Source: Costus lasius
Taxonomy: Eukaryota > Streptophyta > Magnoliopsida > Zingiberales > Costaceae
DNA: 64,000 nt
Reading direction: 5' to 3'
Assembly (NCBI GenBank): GCA_027563935.2
Contig: CM050446.2
Coordinates: 125,628,499 to 125,692,498 of the forward strand
The translations under genes and the position numbers were made by a program. The notes under the pieces are model-generated. The model was not told the origin of the DNA, searched no databases, and saw nothing but the letters and a program-made list of their open reading frames with translations. Below, piece by piece: positions 11,058 to 23,600 of this stretch; the first letter of the stretch is position 1, and each line of letters begins with the position of its first letter.

Positions 11058-12089
11058 CTACAAAACTTAAATCCAACTATCGATGTAGAAAAGGGAGGAG
11101 CCGAGACACTTGACAACATCAACCTTGAGATAAGTGAAAATCTGAAATTTAAATTTGGATCTATCCCAAGATTGAGGATGTTTAACATGATGGTAATCAA
11201 CTTGCTATTAAAACACGTGATACTTATTTTGGTGGGAATTCTTTCTGGACGGCAAAAAGGTAGGAGACTTTATGCACTTTACTATGCTAGTGATCCACCA
11301 GCAACACCATGATATTCAAGCATTGGTCAAGCTAAAGACCTTAAATCAGCGCTTCTTGGGAGGCAACCCAAGCATCTTACTCTAGTTGATTTTATTTTCA
11401 GCATTTTTATTATTTGCTTTCATGGTTTGTGTAGTTTAGTTATATTAACATGTTTTGATGAGTTTTCTTGATGATTGGTCTGAGATCCTTGTTGATCAGA
11501 TTTTTCTGTTATATCTCGGGATGACTCAAGAAGGTATTGATCAATTTTAAAAGTCCTATTTTTCTCTGTTTCAAGTTTGGCTTACCTCCTAATTACAGTT
11601 TCTACTCTACTCTACTTCAAAGTTTTGATATCTGATAATGATGATAACCTTATAGCTATGCAGTTCCTCCATTCTGCACTTTTGGCAGTAATTCTTGAAG
11701 AGCACAGGAAGCCCTTTCATGCTGAATGCACAGATCTATGTTGGCTACACAAAAGAGTAAGCAACAACCATGACTCTAGCTGACCCTCACTTACCGAGAT
11801 GACACAAGCTGTGGCCGAGCTGATGATTTTTAGTTTGCACTCTTGGGAGACTGTCTAAGCTCATCTTTGCTTACTTATTTATTCCTAGCATTGCCATTCA
11901 GTTTGTAGTTGTATTTGGGAGTGTTATGTTGCCCTTGTTGTGCCCTTTCACTATTTACATTATCTATCTCCTTGGTTTTTATATGTTCCCGCTTATTTTG
12001 CTATGGTTATTGATGCTTCTACTTGACTTTGAATGACACAGGTATATCTCAAACTGATCCTAAGGAGATAGGCGTTTTCTGTCATTTTT
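11058..12089 (+). other. Athila interior, non-coding
   Basis: No domain is visible. The motif CTTCTTGGGAGGCAACCCAA at 11350-11369 is a signature I associate with Athila/Tat interiors downstream of pol. The same motif occurs at 19632-19648 in the other Athila-type element. Confidence 0.5.
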
Positions 12090-12700
12090 CCAAAAATCAT
12101 GGGTGGGTCACGACGAAAATCTCGACCGTGATTATGACTCAGCCAACATCAGAATTTCGCCAAGAGAATTACGGCAGGGAGGTGACTAAAACCACTGCCG
12201 TAATTAGCAGCGCAGAATTATGCGAGAAAATCATGACTAGGGTATGCTGAAAATCATGACCGAGATTTCTCAGAGACAAAACAAAGACTTATCCGCCGAG
12301 AAAATTACGGAAGAGCCATGACTAGGGTCACGGCCGTAAAATCTATGCGAAATCTTCTAGAAGAAATCACGGGCGGGTCATGACGAAAATCATGGGCAGA
12401 ATTTCTAAAAGACAGAATGAAGTATAACATTGACGGGAGCATCACGACTGCCTAGTGATTTAAGTCACGGCCGTGAAAACTAGTACCAAAAATCTGCGAG
12501 AAGAATCATGACCAGGTCATGATGGAAATCTTGACCGAGATTTTTACAAAGCTGAATGAGGAAATCCCACCGAAAGAATCACAACAGGGGCTGTGACTGT
12601 GGCCACGGTCGTAACAGCTCTGCCCAAAGGTCCATCCAGAAAGGATAATGACTGGGTCATGACAAAAGTCGCGGGCGCGATTCCTAAACTGCTATCTGAT
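12090..12700 (+). repeat. Tandem array, about 137-bp unit, 4-5 copies
   Basis: Each unit pairs a block like AATCATGACCGGGTCATGAC with a block containing ACGGCCGTAA about 60 bp later. Copies start near 12098, 12228, 12366, 12503 and 12643. Similar CATGACC/CACGGCCGTGA motifs occur in the U3 parts of nearby LTRs (about 4350-4417, 14630-14830, 26150-26240). The array lies in the Athila interior and is not coding. Confidence 0.7.
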
Positions 12701-12829
12701 CCTAACTTGCCGCCCGACCTTTTCACTGAGGGTTCCCATTCAACCGCAGAACTCGCACAGCCCACCAGCACTGCCCCAACAAGTCATCGCTACTCAATTT
12801 TTTTTGGCGACCTCTCCAACCTCGTTCAG

Positions 12830-13798
12830 TGATCTCTACACTCCAAATTTTTTATCTTCATTTTGCCGAACTCTCTATTCTGATAACCTGCTTTTCAGTG
12901 CTTCACGGCAGCAACTTCATTTGTATCTTTTGCCTCAACCATGTTTCCTCACAAGAAGTTGACGAGAAAGCGACTGGCCAGCGCTTCCCATCCAACTCCT
13001 CCACTACCATAACACTAGCTCCAGCGAAGATACAAATATGCTATAAGCTCCAAGCTGCTCATTACCAGGTCCTGTCTGATCGCTAGGTCATCAACACGAG
13101 GTACATGGATCTAGTTTCGCTCACCACCCTGGGTATCTTTGACGACGTCCTCTAGATTTTTCATCAATTTGATTGGGGGCGATTCTTGCAATAAACTCAC
13201 CCCACCTACATTCGCATGACACTGGAATTTCTGAGCTCCATAAAGGTGAAGGTATCAACGCTAAAAACTAACCCAGGAACTATCGCATTCTAGCTAGCCA
13301 ACACCGAATGCAGGCTGATGCTTATAGATATGAATGACATTTTTGGACTCCCTGCACAGAATCATGCATCAGGCCTCCCAACTTCAACAATGACATTTTC
13401 TGGGCTTGTAACTCATCGATGACTGCCTACTCCCCATGAAGTGCCCAAGCATCCACGATCTCAATTCCGGGACCACACCAACTAGCGTCTGCACTCAGAT
13501 TCCACTACTCTAGAGGATTCTACCACATCACTCGACATGGATCCTAGCTCTTCCTCTGGTGCCCAACTGAAGACTGCCACTCGTCCTTATACTAATGATA
13601 TTCTACAGCTTATTCGCTAGGACTAGTTTATGTTGGGGGAAGCAAATTGCACATCAGATCGAGGTCACACACTCTTTCGAGATGTTTCCTCACTTGTACC
13701 TCTCAGAATATCCTTTCCACGAAGAGGATGACGAAGACGAGACGGTTCATATCTCGGACTCATCCCCATCTGACAATGACGATGACCCAGATGAATGA
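12830..13798 (+). pseudogene. Athila env-position protein remnant
   Basis: A run starting MFPHKKLTRKRLAS at 12939 and a later frame with FDWGRFLQ, HPTYIRMTLEFLSS and DIFGLPAQ resemble the third, env-position ORF of Athila elements. The tail is acidic (EEDDEDETVHISDSSPSDND at about 13720-13790). Several stops and frame changes break it. The assignment rests on general resemblance and position between the gag remnant and the downstream LTR. Confidence 0.5.
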
Positions 13799-14375
13799 CG
13801 CTAGTAGAACTGCACTTTTGTAAGTCTCTCCCTCACCCCTTTTGATACATATCTATACTATATGCATCACGGACGATGCAACATTTTGCTTTGGGAGGGG
13901 AGATTTACATATTTTGATGGGTCACTTTACTGTTTTTATGAAATGCACTGTGTGGTAAACTTTATGTTGTGATGAACTGTCCTTGTTGATGCCAACAGGA
14001 AAGGGCACATAACCGTTTAAAGACCAAATTGTTTTAAAATCTCTTATCCTTAACATCACTGAAATTCTTGAAGTATAAATTTTATCTGTTAAGTGAAATT
14101 AATTTATTAAAATGAGAGTATTTGATATTTAGTGTGTGAAGAATGAATATTATGACATGAATTATGAATTTTATCTTTCTTGGATTGTAACCTCTTGGGA
14201 ATTTATCTCTATTATGATTTTTCTTGAATTACTTGAGATAGAAAGATTGATTGCTTAACTTGTGAACTAAGGATGTTATTAGGGGCAAAAAACAAATGAG
14301 TGTTCCTTATCTTTACATTCTTTATACTTATCAAGGTATTGCTTGAGGATAAGCAAATTTTAAGTCTAGGGTTTT

Positions 14376-15255
14376 TGATGCGTTGCATATGGTTTTTGCC
14401 TATATTTTACATCATATTTTGGGTTTAATTGAATGATTTTATGCAATTTTTAATGTTTTTTACTTTACTTTGCATAGAATCTTCACTTTTCTTGGTTTTT
14501 ATGAAAATATAGGTAAAAAAGCACAAAAATGATGGATTTCGAGAGTTTTGAGGCCATATTATGATTCCCGAGGAAATTACGAGGTCGCACGTCAAATTTG
14601 GAGCGAAAATGGTAAAGAAATCAACATTCACGGCCTTGGCCGTAATTATGGATTGGCTGTAATTTTGACGACGAGCGAAGGGCGTAAAACGGCTAAGTTA
14701 AAAAGCTCACAGAAACTTTCACGGGTGAGGCCGTGAATCCATCACGGTTCGTGAATATTTCTGTGCGTAGGAGTTTTATTCAAAGAAGGATTTACGGCCA
14801 CGGCCGTAAACTCATCACGGACCGTAAAAACGTCCGCTTTTCGTGTTTCTCACTCGGTTCGACTCCAAATTAAACCAAACTCTCTAGAAACCTTCCCACA
14901 TGGGTTCTATACTGATTAGACTATAAAAGGAAGGGTTTTGAAAGGGTTTCGGGGGCTTCTAGGCACGAAAATGAATGGCTGTAGCGGTAACGGCGGAAAT
15001 CAGTTTTAGGGCAGAAATCCGGCGAGAGAGCATGCAAAGGAGGGGTTTGATCACTTCATCTTCATCACCAGATCAAGGGGAAGAGTTCTAAATACTTTTC
15101 TAGTGTCTCTTTGCATTATTTTAGAGAGATTACATGTTGAATTCATCGATGAACATGCTGTTTGTTATGAACATGAACATGTAAACCATATTTTTGGGAT
15201 TTGGGGAATAGCCCGTTGACGATTTATGACTATAGTAATACCATAACCCATTTAA
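14376..15255 (+). mobile_element. Athila-type 3' LTR, truncated
   Basis: The LTR starts TGATGCGTTGCA right after a polypurine-like tract (TAAGTCTAGGGTTT, 14361-14374), which marks the end of an internal region. A TATA box, CTATAAAAGG, lies at 14921-14930. The sequence is cut off near 15255 with no matching end. It is not alignable by eye with the LTR at 4080-10005, so the two probably come from different Athila-lineage elements. Confidence 0.6.
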
Positions 15256-17005
15256 CTAGCACTCATTAGCCCTGCCTAGTTTGGCTAGCGTATGGGGTTT
15301 GTGGTAACTGTAGCTAAGAAGCTTGTCTGTTTGGTTTCTCAGCTTCTCGGTTCCAAACGGGTAAGTTATACTGTTTAGGAGAAGCGAGCTCGAGGCTTCT
15401 AATCTGCTTCTTGTTTAGATCTCCCCTTTCCCCTCACCAGTTCGCTTGATCGGCATCAAAACTCGTAGCCGCCGTTCACTCCAGCGTTGCTCGCCCCTTT
15501 CTCTTCGCCCATTTGCTTGTTCGGCGTTTCTCGCAGCTGCCGTTCGCTCCAGTGTCGCTTTGCCCCTTTCTCTGACCTCGTTCACTTGATCGGCGTCTCT
15601 CGCAGCCGCCTTTCGCTCTGTCGTCTCTCGCAGCCGCTTACAAGGAGTGAAGCTTAGCCGTCGAAGCAGTCGTGTTTTGCCCGCCATCGAAGTAGCTGAG
15701 TTCTGCCCGCCATCGAAGATTTGTCGAAGCTTAGCCGCCGTCGCCTTAGCCCAAAAATCTCACTGTATGCACGAAAGCAAATTGAAAGGTAAGGTTTGTT
15801 TCTTGCATCGAAGGCACGAAAGCAAATATTCATTATTCTTGCATCAATCACGAAAGCAAAATTAGTTACTTTCTTGCATTCAATTGGTTGAACTTTGTAT
15901 CTCTATAGGGTTAATTTTAGTTTGCTAGTGCTTAGAGTTGCATTTTGAATTCTGTAGTTTTAAATTATCCCCTGTATTATGCACTTTGGTTTCAATTTGA
16001 TCTAAATAATTCTTATTGGCACGTGGATCAAAACTATTTATCAAACCATAAGGGAAATGTGTTTTTTTTTAAAAAAAAAAATCATGTAAAACCAACTACC
16101 ATGTGCCAAATTTAATATGATTTAATTTTTTATTACCTATACCATGTTTCAAAGTTCAATTTTCATTTACTGCTTGTTGTCTGTCATCTTTTGATCTACA
16201 TAATTCTTGCAGTCTTCTTGTTGTCTGTCATCTTTTGAAAATCTCGGACTAACTTTTAACTTTTTTTTAGTAAGAGACATATCTGTAGTTATTTACCTTA
16301 ACTTTATCATACATTTCTTTGCTTTGTCAAGCTGAAATATTACGATTACTAATCTTTTGCTCATCTATAATTTTTTTTAATCTTATATCTATTTCACTCA
16401 AGAATAATACTTTCTTCCATTGTTAGTTTAACAGACAAGATCATCTTAAAGTTGATTTTGGCTTTTTAACTAATCATTGTACTGTTTATATGACATTTAT
16501 TTATTTTTTTATCATCATTTAGTTTTTATCAAACATGTGAATTTGGAGCTTGGACACCATTTAGTTTTTAACAAGTGATCTCATATTGCTTTGGACAATC
16601 TATTTTACCATTTAGTTTTTAACGGGCGATCTCATATTACTTTGAGTTTGATGATATTAAATATATAATTGTTATATATTTTAAATATATAACAATAAAA
16701 TATATAACAATAGTGATATAAATTATACTTTTATATATAATTTTTATTATAATATTTATTTATGTGAGTTATACATTTATTAGTATGTTTTTAAGAGTGC
16801 TTAGTAGCATAGCACAGCACAGTATAAACATAATTACCTAACTACAAACTATGCATCCCAAATACCGTCAAATTTTTTCCCAAACATTTTAACTTGTACT
16901 TTCTCGACCAGTATAACCTAGACACAGCTCCAATAACCCATTACCCGGAAAACCCTATATCCCATTACTTAGCCAAGTCCCCTCAGCCGCCGCCTCTCGT
17001 GCGCG
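15256..17005. other. Unassigned intergenic DNA
   Basis: A GC-richer part (15400-15780) carries repeated TTCGCTCCAG and CTCGCAGCCGC motifs. The rest is AT-rich with a TA-rich stretch at 16650-16780. No protein or RNA gene is recognised. The phrase TGTCTGTTTGGTTTCTCAGC near 15327 resembles ends of TIR elements, but I found no partner. Confidence 0.35.
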
Positions 17006-17253
17006 CGCCAAACCTCGTCCAAAGCTCAATCCCTAGACTAGTGCAGAGTGCTACTCCCGCTGCGACGCTAGCCGTGACGCCACTCTCGTCCCTATCAGCC
17101 TCTTGAGACCTCATCCAAACTCCGTTGCTACTCGCCGCCGCGTCGCCTGCCGTCTCTCCACTCTCGTCCCTCTCGTGATCTCATCCAAAGTCCAAACCCT
17201 AGTTTTGTTGCTACTCTCCGCTGCGTCGCCTGCCGACTCTCCACTCTCGTCCC
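17006..17253. repeat. Three tandem copies of an approximately 83-bp GC-rich unit
   Basis: The units share GTTGCTACTC, a GCCGCGTCGCCTGCCG-like core and CCACTCTCGTCCC, ending near 17093, 17168 and 17253. They sit in a C-rich stretch (16970-17390) that resembles a plant 5' leader, but no start codon there opens a recognisable protein. Confidence 0.6.
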
Positions 17254-17770
17254 ACTTGAAGCAGCCAAGCGACAACGTCTTCTCATTTGTGCCTACTGCC
17301 CTAATCGTCTTCAACTCGTCGTTTACTCGTGGAAACGACACCGAACCAAAGTCATCTCCTCCTCACCTTCAACTTTCGCGGTACACAGTCCATTAGGGTG
17401 GACAGTTGGTATGCGCTTCTTTATTTTACAATTTTAACAACTCATATTTACTTTATTTTACAGTTTTATAGCAACTCATTCTTTTTTATTTTGTGATTAT
17501 TAGATTAAACGTATGGATTAAAGTGATTTTGTATTTTTTAAAGATGTAAAACTTGGTATTGAACACATCAGTTACAAATGAAGTAGTTGTGCAATGTGTA
17601 GTTTTACTTGTGTTTTTAAGAATGAAACGTGGACTGTTTTTTTTTGTGTGTTTTAGTGAAAAATGGAATCCATTACATTCAACAATTTTGCAGTGTGCCA
17701 TTTCCCTTTTTTTTTTTTTGTGATTTTCATCTTCTCTCTATTAAAATTTTTAAAAAATCATTAATTTATC

Positions 17771-18068
17771 AGGTTGGGTAGTGGTTACCCTTGAAACCCA
17801 AACCCGTTTCTATGTATTAATAAGATGAGAAATTTGCAGGTACCTAAATTTTATTCGGGTAATCAGTATACCCTAAACAATTTAATAGGGTTAATTATTA
17901 AATTGGGTATATGTAGGGTTTGGGTAGTTAACGGGTAATTGAAAATTTATTAGGGTAGGGTTTGGGTAGAGAGTTTGAAAAAAAGTTGGGTAGATAATCA
18001 AGTATCGGTAATAGGGTAATTATTCGGGTTCAGATATGGGTAGAGCAAAAAAAGCGGGTATCCTACCC
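17771..18068. mobile_element. Possible hAT-like miniature element
   Basis: Repeated GGGTA/TACCC motifs fill this segment. Its ends, GGTTGGGTAGTGGTTACCC and the complement of GCGGGTATCCTACCCACAGC, form a loose inverted repeat. Subterminal GGGTA repeats are common in plant hAT elements. No 8-bp target duplication was found, so the boundaries are tentative. Confidence 0.4.
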
Positions 18069-18985
18069 ACAGCTTGCAATTGCCCTCACTTGCCATCCCC
18101 GCTAGTGCTGATGAACTTTCTTTGACCCCTTGCATTCTCTCTCGCCCTCCATCCCAGCTGTCCAATGATAGGCCATCCCTGCTGCCATAGTGCCCCTATC
18201 CTGACCGATGGCTTTGTGGCTGCATGCTCTGATGATGTGGCTGTGCCATCCCACGATTGTCCTCTCTGCTGCCCCGCCCTTTGCTGCATCAGGATATTGA
18301 CGGAAAGGGTGCGTAAGTTTGCTTTTTAGATTTCTATTTTGAGCTTCATTAAATTGTCAATAAAATTTAGATGTTTAGCTGAAATTTCTTAGGATGCTAG
18401 TTTCTTAGTATCGTCATATATTGGTGTATCTAGTTGGAAATTTTAGTGAAGTACTCATCCTTGTATCAACTATTCCTCTCCAGATTGCCTTTGACATGCT
18501 TGTTTAAGAACAAATTTTTTTAGAGCTTTGGAATTTGTTGATCGGATAGCATTAGTTGGTAGAGAATTTTGGATAAATTAAAATTTTATTCATATTTTTA
18601 ATCAGATATCATTTATCAGCTTATTGGGTACTAAACTCATTATAAATGGATTGGTAGATGGTGTGGGTGAGGTTTTTTGGTTGATATAATATGGTTATGA
18701 TAAATATATGGAGTTTAAGTTGTGCAAAATGTAATATGAGTGTACCCGTTGTTATACAAAAAAAATTGTTCTTTTTATTATCATTTGTGTTAGAGCTGAA
18801 ATTTCTTTTACTTCACATAGAGTAGTATGTAAACTAGGAGAAACTGTTGAAATTTCCCTCAACTAGTGAGCTTATTTGCAAAACTATCAAAACTTAAAGC
18901 CGGCCATTGAAACCCTTTTTCTCTCGGTAGTTGGTTTCATTTTTCATTCTTTCTTTTTGCCTCCAATTGAAGTTGTGTCCTGGTT
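18069..18985. other. Unassigned intergenic DNA
   Basis: A short C-rich part (18070-18290) is followed by AT-rich DNA. Nothing recognisable as a gene or element end is visible. Confidence 0.35.
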
Positions 18986-19425
18986 TGGAGTTTGACGTGA
19001 GGTTGTGCAATTCCCTTGTGTCGTTCAAGCGTTTGAGTGCTGGCGTCATCCTCTCCTTCCTTTGGGTGAATCATGATGACTTCTTTTTCCCTTCTTTCTT
19101 TCTCTTAGCAGAAATTAAGGTAAGCATCCTACTGATTTTGAGCGTGACTATTGAATTATTGCTATTATCTTCCATATAATTTCTTTGCCAGTGAAATGGT
19201 CTGTAGCCTAGTGTTAGCATTGGGATTTTGCCATCATGTTATCACTGATTGTTGCTATTCTCCACAATGGAGTTCAAATATTATTGGAAGGGTAAGAAAG
19301 GGTCCTAAAATTGGTACGAATTCTTAATTTGAGTTTAGGTTTAACTACCTGTACTCCTTAATTCTATATTCTAGTTTCGTTTTCATTATGTATTGATACA
19401 AGATTGTGTTGAACAAAAAAGGATG
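18986..19425. repeat. 0.4-kb segment, left copy of a pair flanking the minus Athila element
   Basis: The segment matches 26474-26890 in the same orientation, for example AGTGCTGGCGTCATCCTCTC and GGGATTTTGCCATCATGTTA in both. Differences include small indels, such as GTAAG present only here after GAAATTAAG. An exon-like frame (EMVCSLVLALGFCHHVITD) ending at a GTAAGA donor is shared, but I do not recognise the protein. Confidence 0.8.
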
Positions 19426-19436
19426 CTACGTTTAGG

Positions 19437-19480
19437 TAGATCTGTTGGATTCTGCTCCTTTAAGAATTTAATATAAAAAT
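19437..19480 (+). pseudogene. RNase H remnant in opposite orientation
   Basis: The plus strand reads ICWILLL, a stop, then EFNIKIRDKKG. This matches the minus-strand RNase H end ([17 protein letters not shown]) at about 20100-20165. It shows that the left end of the element is an inverted partial copy. Confidence 0.7.
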
Positions 19481-19690
19481 TAGAGACAAGAAGGGATAAG
19501 TTTCAAGGTTAACAATTGAAGCACTACTTTGAACAAGAGCAAATTAAAGAAGGAATGAGTCTAATCCTCGTTGATCGACTTGAACAACTATGATCACAGC
19601 TACGGTCAAGCAAATGATCTTAAACAAGTGCTTCTTGGGAGACAACCCATGTTTCTAACCCTAGTAGTTCTTGATATTTACTTTTTATGT

Positions 19691-19920
19691 TTCTTGAATT
19701 TTTAGACAATTTTACAGCATATTTACTCAATTTTGATGATTATAAATTTTAATATAAGTTGTTTTAGATGTAGGGAAGCAAAGAGTTTAAGCTGATATTC
19801 ATGGGAACTCTTTTTTTTTCGTTCCTCCTTGCTTCCCTACATCCAAAACAACTTATATTAAGATTTATAATTATCAAAATTGAGTAAATATGCTGTAAAA
19901 ATTACCTAAAAATTCAAGAA
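19691..19920. repeat. Fold-back: two approximately 92-bp inverted arms
   Basis: The left arm (about 19691-19783) and right arm (about 19829-19920) are inverted copies with a few mismatches. For example, ACAGCATATTTACTCAATTT faces its complement ending TGCTGTAAAA. The loop of about 45 bp has a T-run. The arms belong to the non-coding DNA of an Athila-type element and mark the turn-round of the inverted dimer. Confidence 0.85.
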
Positions 19921-19989
19921 AAAAAAAAGCCGCTATAAGATTCAACAAAAAAACTAACAAAATTGGCATACCAGACATCTCTTGACTTG

Positions 19990-20500
19990 CGACTACAAGA
20001 TGTTTCTCTGGAAAGGAATTATTAATTTCTAAGTCATCGTCCATATCTCCCTCCTTATCTTTAACCAAGCGTGATATGTGATCCGCTATAAGATTTTCAG
20101 CTCTTTTCTTGCCTCTTATTTCTATGTCAAATTCTTGAAGGAGTAGAATCCAACAGATCAACTTAGGCTTAGCATTTTTTTTGTTCACCAAGTACTTGAT
20201 TGCTGCATGTCGGTAAAAATAATAACTTTAGAATTAATAATGTAAATGCAAAATTTATTAAAAACAAATGCAATAGCTAAAAGCCCTGTTTTCGTAGTCG
20301 CATAATTAATTTGAGCATCTAAGTCTTGCTGGTGTAGTGGATAGTATGCAATTTATTGTCATGGCACTGGGCCGAACCGACGGTTTGGTTGCTCACATCA
20401 CACATCAACATATAATGAAATTTCCAGTCCGATGGTTGCAGGATAGGTGCTAAGATCAAAGCTTTTTTTAACTTCTCAAAAGCATCTATGCATTCTTGGT
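19990..20500 (-). pseudogene. Athila-type RNase H region
   Basis: Recognisable remnants include [35 protein letters not shown] and, upstream, pieces of the RNase H core. Stops and frameshifts interrupt it. ADHISRL is a typical end of gypsy-type RNase H. Confidence 0.75.
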
Positions 20501-20559
20501 TAAAAAGAAATATTGCATCCTTACCAAATAAACTTGTGGTGGCCTAATAATTTTAGAGA

Positions 20560-21250
20560 AGTCTTTAATAAATCAATGATAAAACCCAACGTGTCTTAAA
20601 GAGCTGCGGATTGCTTTGACGGAAGAGAGGGGAGGTATTTTCTCAATAATCTCTATTTTGGCATTGTCTACCTCGACGCCTCTATGTGATACCTAGTGTC
20701 CAAGGACAATCCCTTCCCGAACCATAAAGGGATACTTTTCTTAGTTTAGGATTAGATTAACCTCCTTGTAGCTCTGCAAAACTCGAGAAAGATTAGATAA
20801 ACAAAAATAAAAAGATTCATATATCGAAAAATCATCTATAAAGATGCCTATAATATCCTCGATAAAATATGAGAAGATAGCCATTATGCAACTCTGGAAT
20901 GTGGATATATGTGGACAACACATTGCATAATCCAAAAGGCATATGCTTGTATGCAAAAGTATTGTATGGATGTGTAAGGTGGTCTACTTTTAATTGTCTG
21001 GGTGAATTCAAATCTGAAAAAATTCTGAAAAATTATCAAGAACACTAAAATAAAAATTAGTGGTTAAGTATTCGAGCATCTGATCTATAAAAGGAAAAGT
21101 GATCCTTTTGTATGGCCTTATTCAACTTCCGATAGTCTATACGCATTGGTCACTTGATTGCCGTTCTCATGGGTATCAGCTCGTTATTCTCATTTTTTAG
21201 TGTTGTGATCCCCTTTTTCTTGAGGACGATATGAACTGAGTGACTCATTC
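20560..21250 (-). pseudogene. Athila-type reverse transcriptase
   Basis: In order on the minus strand: GITTLKNENNELIP and DYRKLNKA near 21240-21120, PFIDQMLEYLT near 21080, HMPFGLCN near 20940, then CIMAIFSYFIEDIIGIFIDD followed by FSIY near 20890-20820. FIDD is the catalytic YxDD-type motif. Frameshifts separate the parts, so no active enzyme is encoded. Confidence 0.85.
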
Positions 21251-21930
21251 ACTATTTGAAATTGGGTAAATTATCCTCGCGCCAAATAACTTTATGATCT
21301 CCTTTTTAACTACCTCCATGACGGGATTTAACTGACATTGATATTTGATAGAGGGTTTGCAATTTTTTTCAAGTAAAATCCTATGCATACACATAGAAGG
21401 GTTAACACTGCGTACGTCATCAAGTGAGTAACCATTAACTTCCTATGTATTCAGAGTTCATTCAACAATTTCGTTGTCTGAACCTTATTCAAGTTTGCGC
21501 TCACAATAATCAGATAAGTGGAATAATCCCCTAAAAATAGCAATTTTTTCGTCTGAACCTTATTCAAGTTTGCGCTCACAATAACCAGATGAGTGGAATA
21601 ATCTCCTAAAAATTCGTATTTCAGATTATGCAGAAGGTATTTGAGTTTCTATTTATTTATCTTTGTCGGTTCAGGTTTAACAAGTAAGAGTTTATTAATT
21701 TTTTTCTTAGAAGGCTCAATCATTGGGTTCAAGTGAAGAATCTGAGAGTAGACTCAAGCTTCATCGGCCCAGCTTTCTTTTTCATTTTTTTTTCTCAACA
21801 AGACATAACTTCAATGGATCAAAATCGTATCTTATGATTTTTCTGCTTTGAATCTCCTCACCTAATATATCCACACTACAATAGGAATATGCAAAAGAAA
21901 GATTTTTTTTGAGAAAATGAAAAATCAAAA

Positions 21931-22122
21931 TTAATAGTGTTCTCCCCGATATTTAGAGTCAAATCTTTCGTTCTTCACATCAACAATTGTGCCTGCAGTC
22001 GCTAGAAATGACCTACCTAAGATAATAAGCATACTCGCATTTTCCTCCATCTCCAAAACTACAAAGTCAGCTTGAATAAAGAAGTTACTGATTTTGATTG
22101 GGACGTCTTCCAAAATTTCCAT
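21931..22122 (-). pseudogene. Athila-type aspartic protease region
   Basis: The frame contains ILEDVPIKISNFFIQADFVV, then MEENASMLIILGRSFLATAG and VDVKN. ADFVVLEMEE and the ILGRxFLAT motif are typical of the protease of Athila elements. Confidence 0.8.
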
Positions 22123-22249
22123 TGGATGTCTTATAGAACGGTTGGCAAGCTGAAGCGAGATCGTCGTCGACTGTATATCTCCAATGTTAATCCTTTTCTA
22201 GATGGATAAGGGCATCAAACTCATGCTTGCACCCAAAGTCACATAAGGC

Positions 22250-23600
22250 TCACTGGAAGGACATCTCCCAGATCCGGCAAGGGCTAGAGAAGCTTCCGGG
22301 ATTTTTTACCTTTTGACGTATTTTATTATGTATTAAAACACTACATTCCTCTGTCAGTGCCACAATGTTGTGCTTTTCGATTTTCCGTTTGTTGGATAGA
22401 ATATCTTTTAAGAACTTTGCATAGGTTGGCATTTGCGATAAAGCATCAGTAAAAAATCTTAATACATGAGTTTTTTAATATTTTAAGAAATTTGTCAAAC
22501 TATTTGTCTAGCTATGGTTTGTAAGTAGGAGGAACTACATAAACCCATTTTTCTCTCGTTACGGGTGTCTCTTTCTCAGGTTGGTCTCTTTTAGGTGGCT
22601 TTTCAATAGTTACAGGCTCTTCATCTTGTACTCTAGGCTCATCTAATTGTTTACCACTCTTGGTGGTAATGACGTTACAATGATCTTTGGGTTCATCTCT
22701 GATTGTCCCAGAAGTTTACCAGTAGGCCTAGTGAAGGTGCATGCTTACTGAGCTATCTGGCTCTCTAACATCTTGCTATGGGTCGCCAAGGCGTCTATTC
22801 AAGATGTCAAATGCTTGATAGCATTAAAGATATTTTTGTTTTACTTTTTCTTAGCAACAACGAAGTTTTCCAAAAGGGCATCTAGGTTGGATTTCTAGGA
22901 CAGAGTAGGTTATCTAGGTTGGAATTTGGAGGTTACCTAATATTAGGCTGAGGAATGCACTATTGATTATTTTTGTACAAGAAATTACGGTGGTTTTTCC
23001 AGCTTGGATTGTAGGTAGAGGAATAAGTTATAGCTATCTTAGGCATTGACCTAATCTTGAGGTGGTTTGTTTTATAGAAAAGCAAGGAATTGACATTCGG
23101 CAAAAACATGACAGGTAATTCCCCATACTTCATAAGAAATAACATTCACTACAGCAAGAGAAAAATTAAAAGAATCAAGTTTTCGTGCGAGAGAATCTAC
23201 ATTTACTGTAAGAGATATCAGCGAATCATTATCATACTTAACTGCGCTCACTGATGATTTACCTTGCTCATTAGATCAATGGTGGTGGTTCATCGTCATG
23301 TCTTCGAGTAAGTGCGCCTTTAGCTGTTGCGTCTACCATAAGTTTGATATATAGTTTAGTCCATTGTAGAAGGTGTGGGCTGTCACCCATCGTTCGAGTA
23401 TGTGATAAGGACACATGCGCTGAAGATCTTTAAAGCGATCCCACATTGTATAGTGATGCCCCATCCTTTTAACAAAGACATGTGATCATGTTCCTCAATT
23501 GCACCGTCTTAATGGGAGGAAAATATTTGGTAGAGATAGAGATCCCTAAGAGAAAAAGAAAAAAGTCGTAGTCTTATATTATTACAGGGTACATCATTTA
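22250..23600 (-). pseudogene. Athila-type gag remnants
   Basis: Near 23470-23300 the minus strand encodes WDRFKDLQRMCP and HTFYNGLN, typical of the gypsy gag (Retrotrans_gag) domain. At 22432-22250 it reads MPTYAKFLKDILSNKRK and NIVALTEECSVLI, the gag-protease linker. Stops break the frame throughout. Confidence 0.75.
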
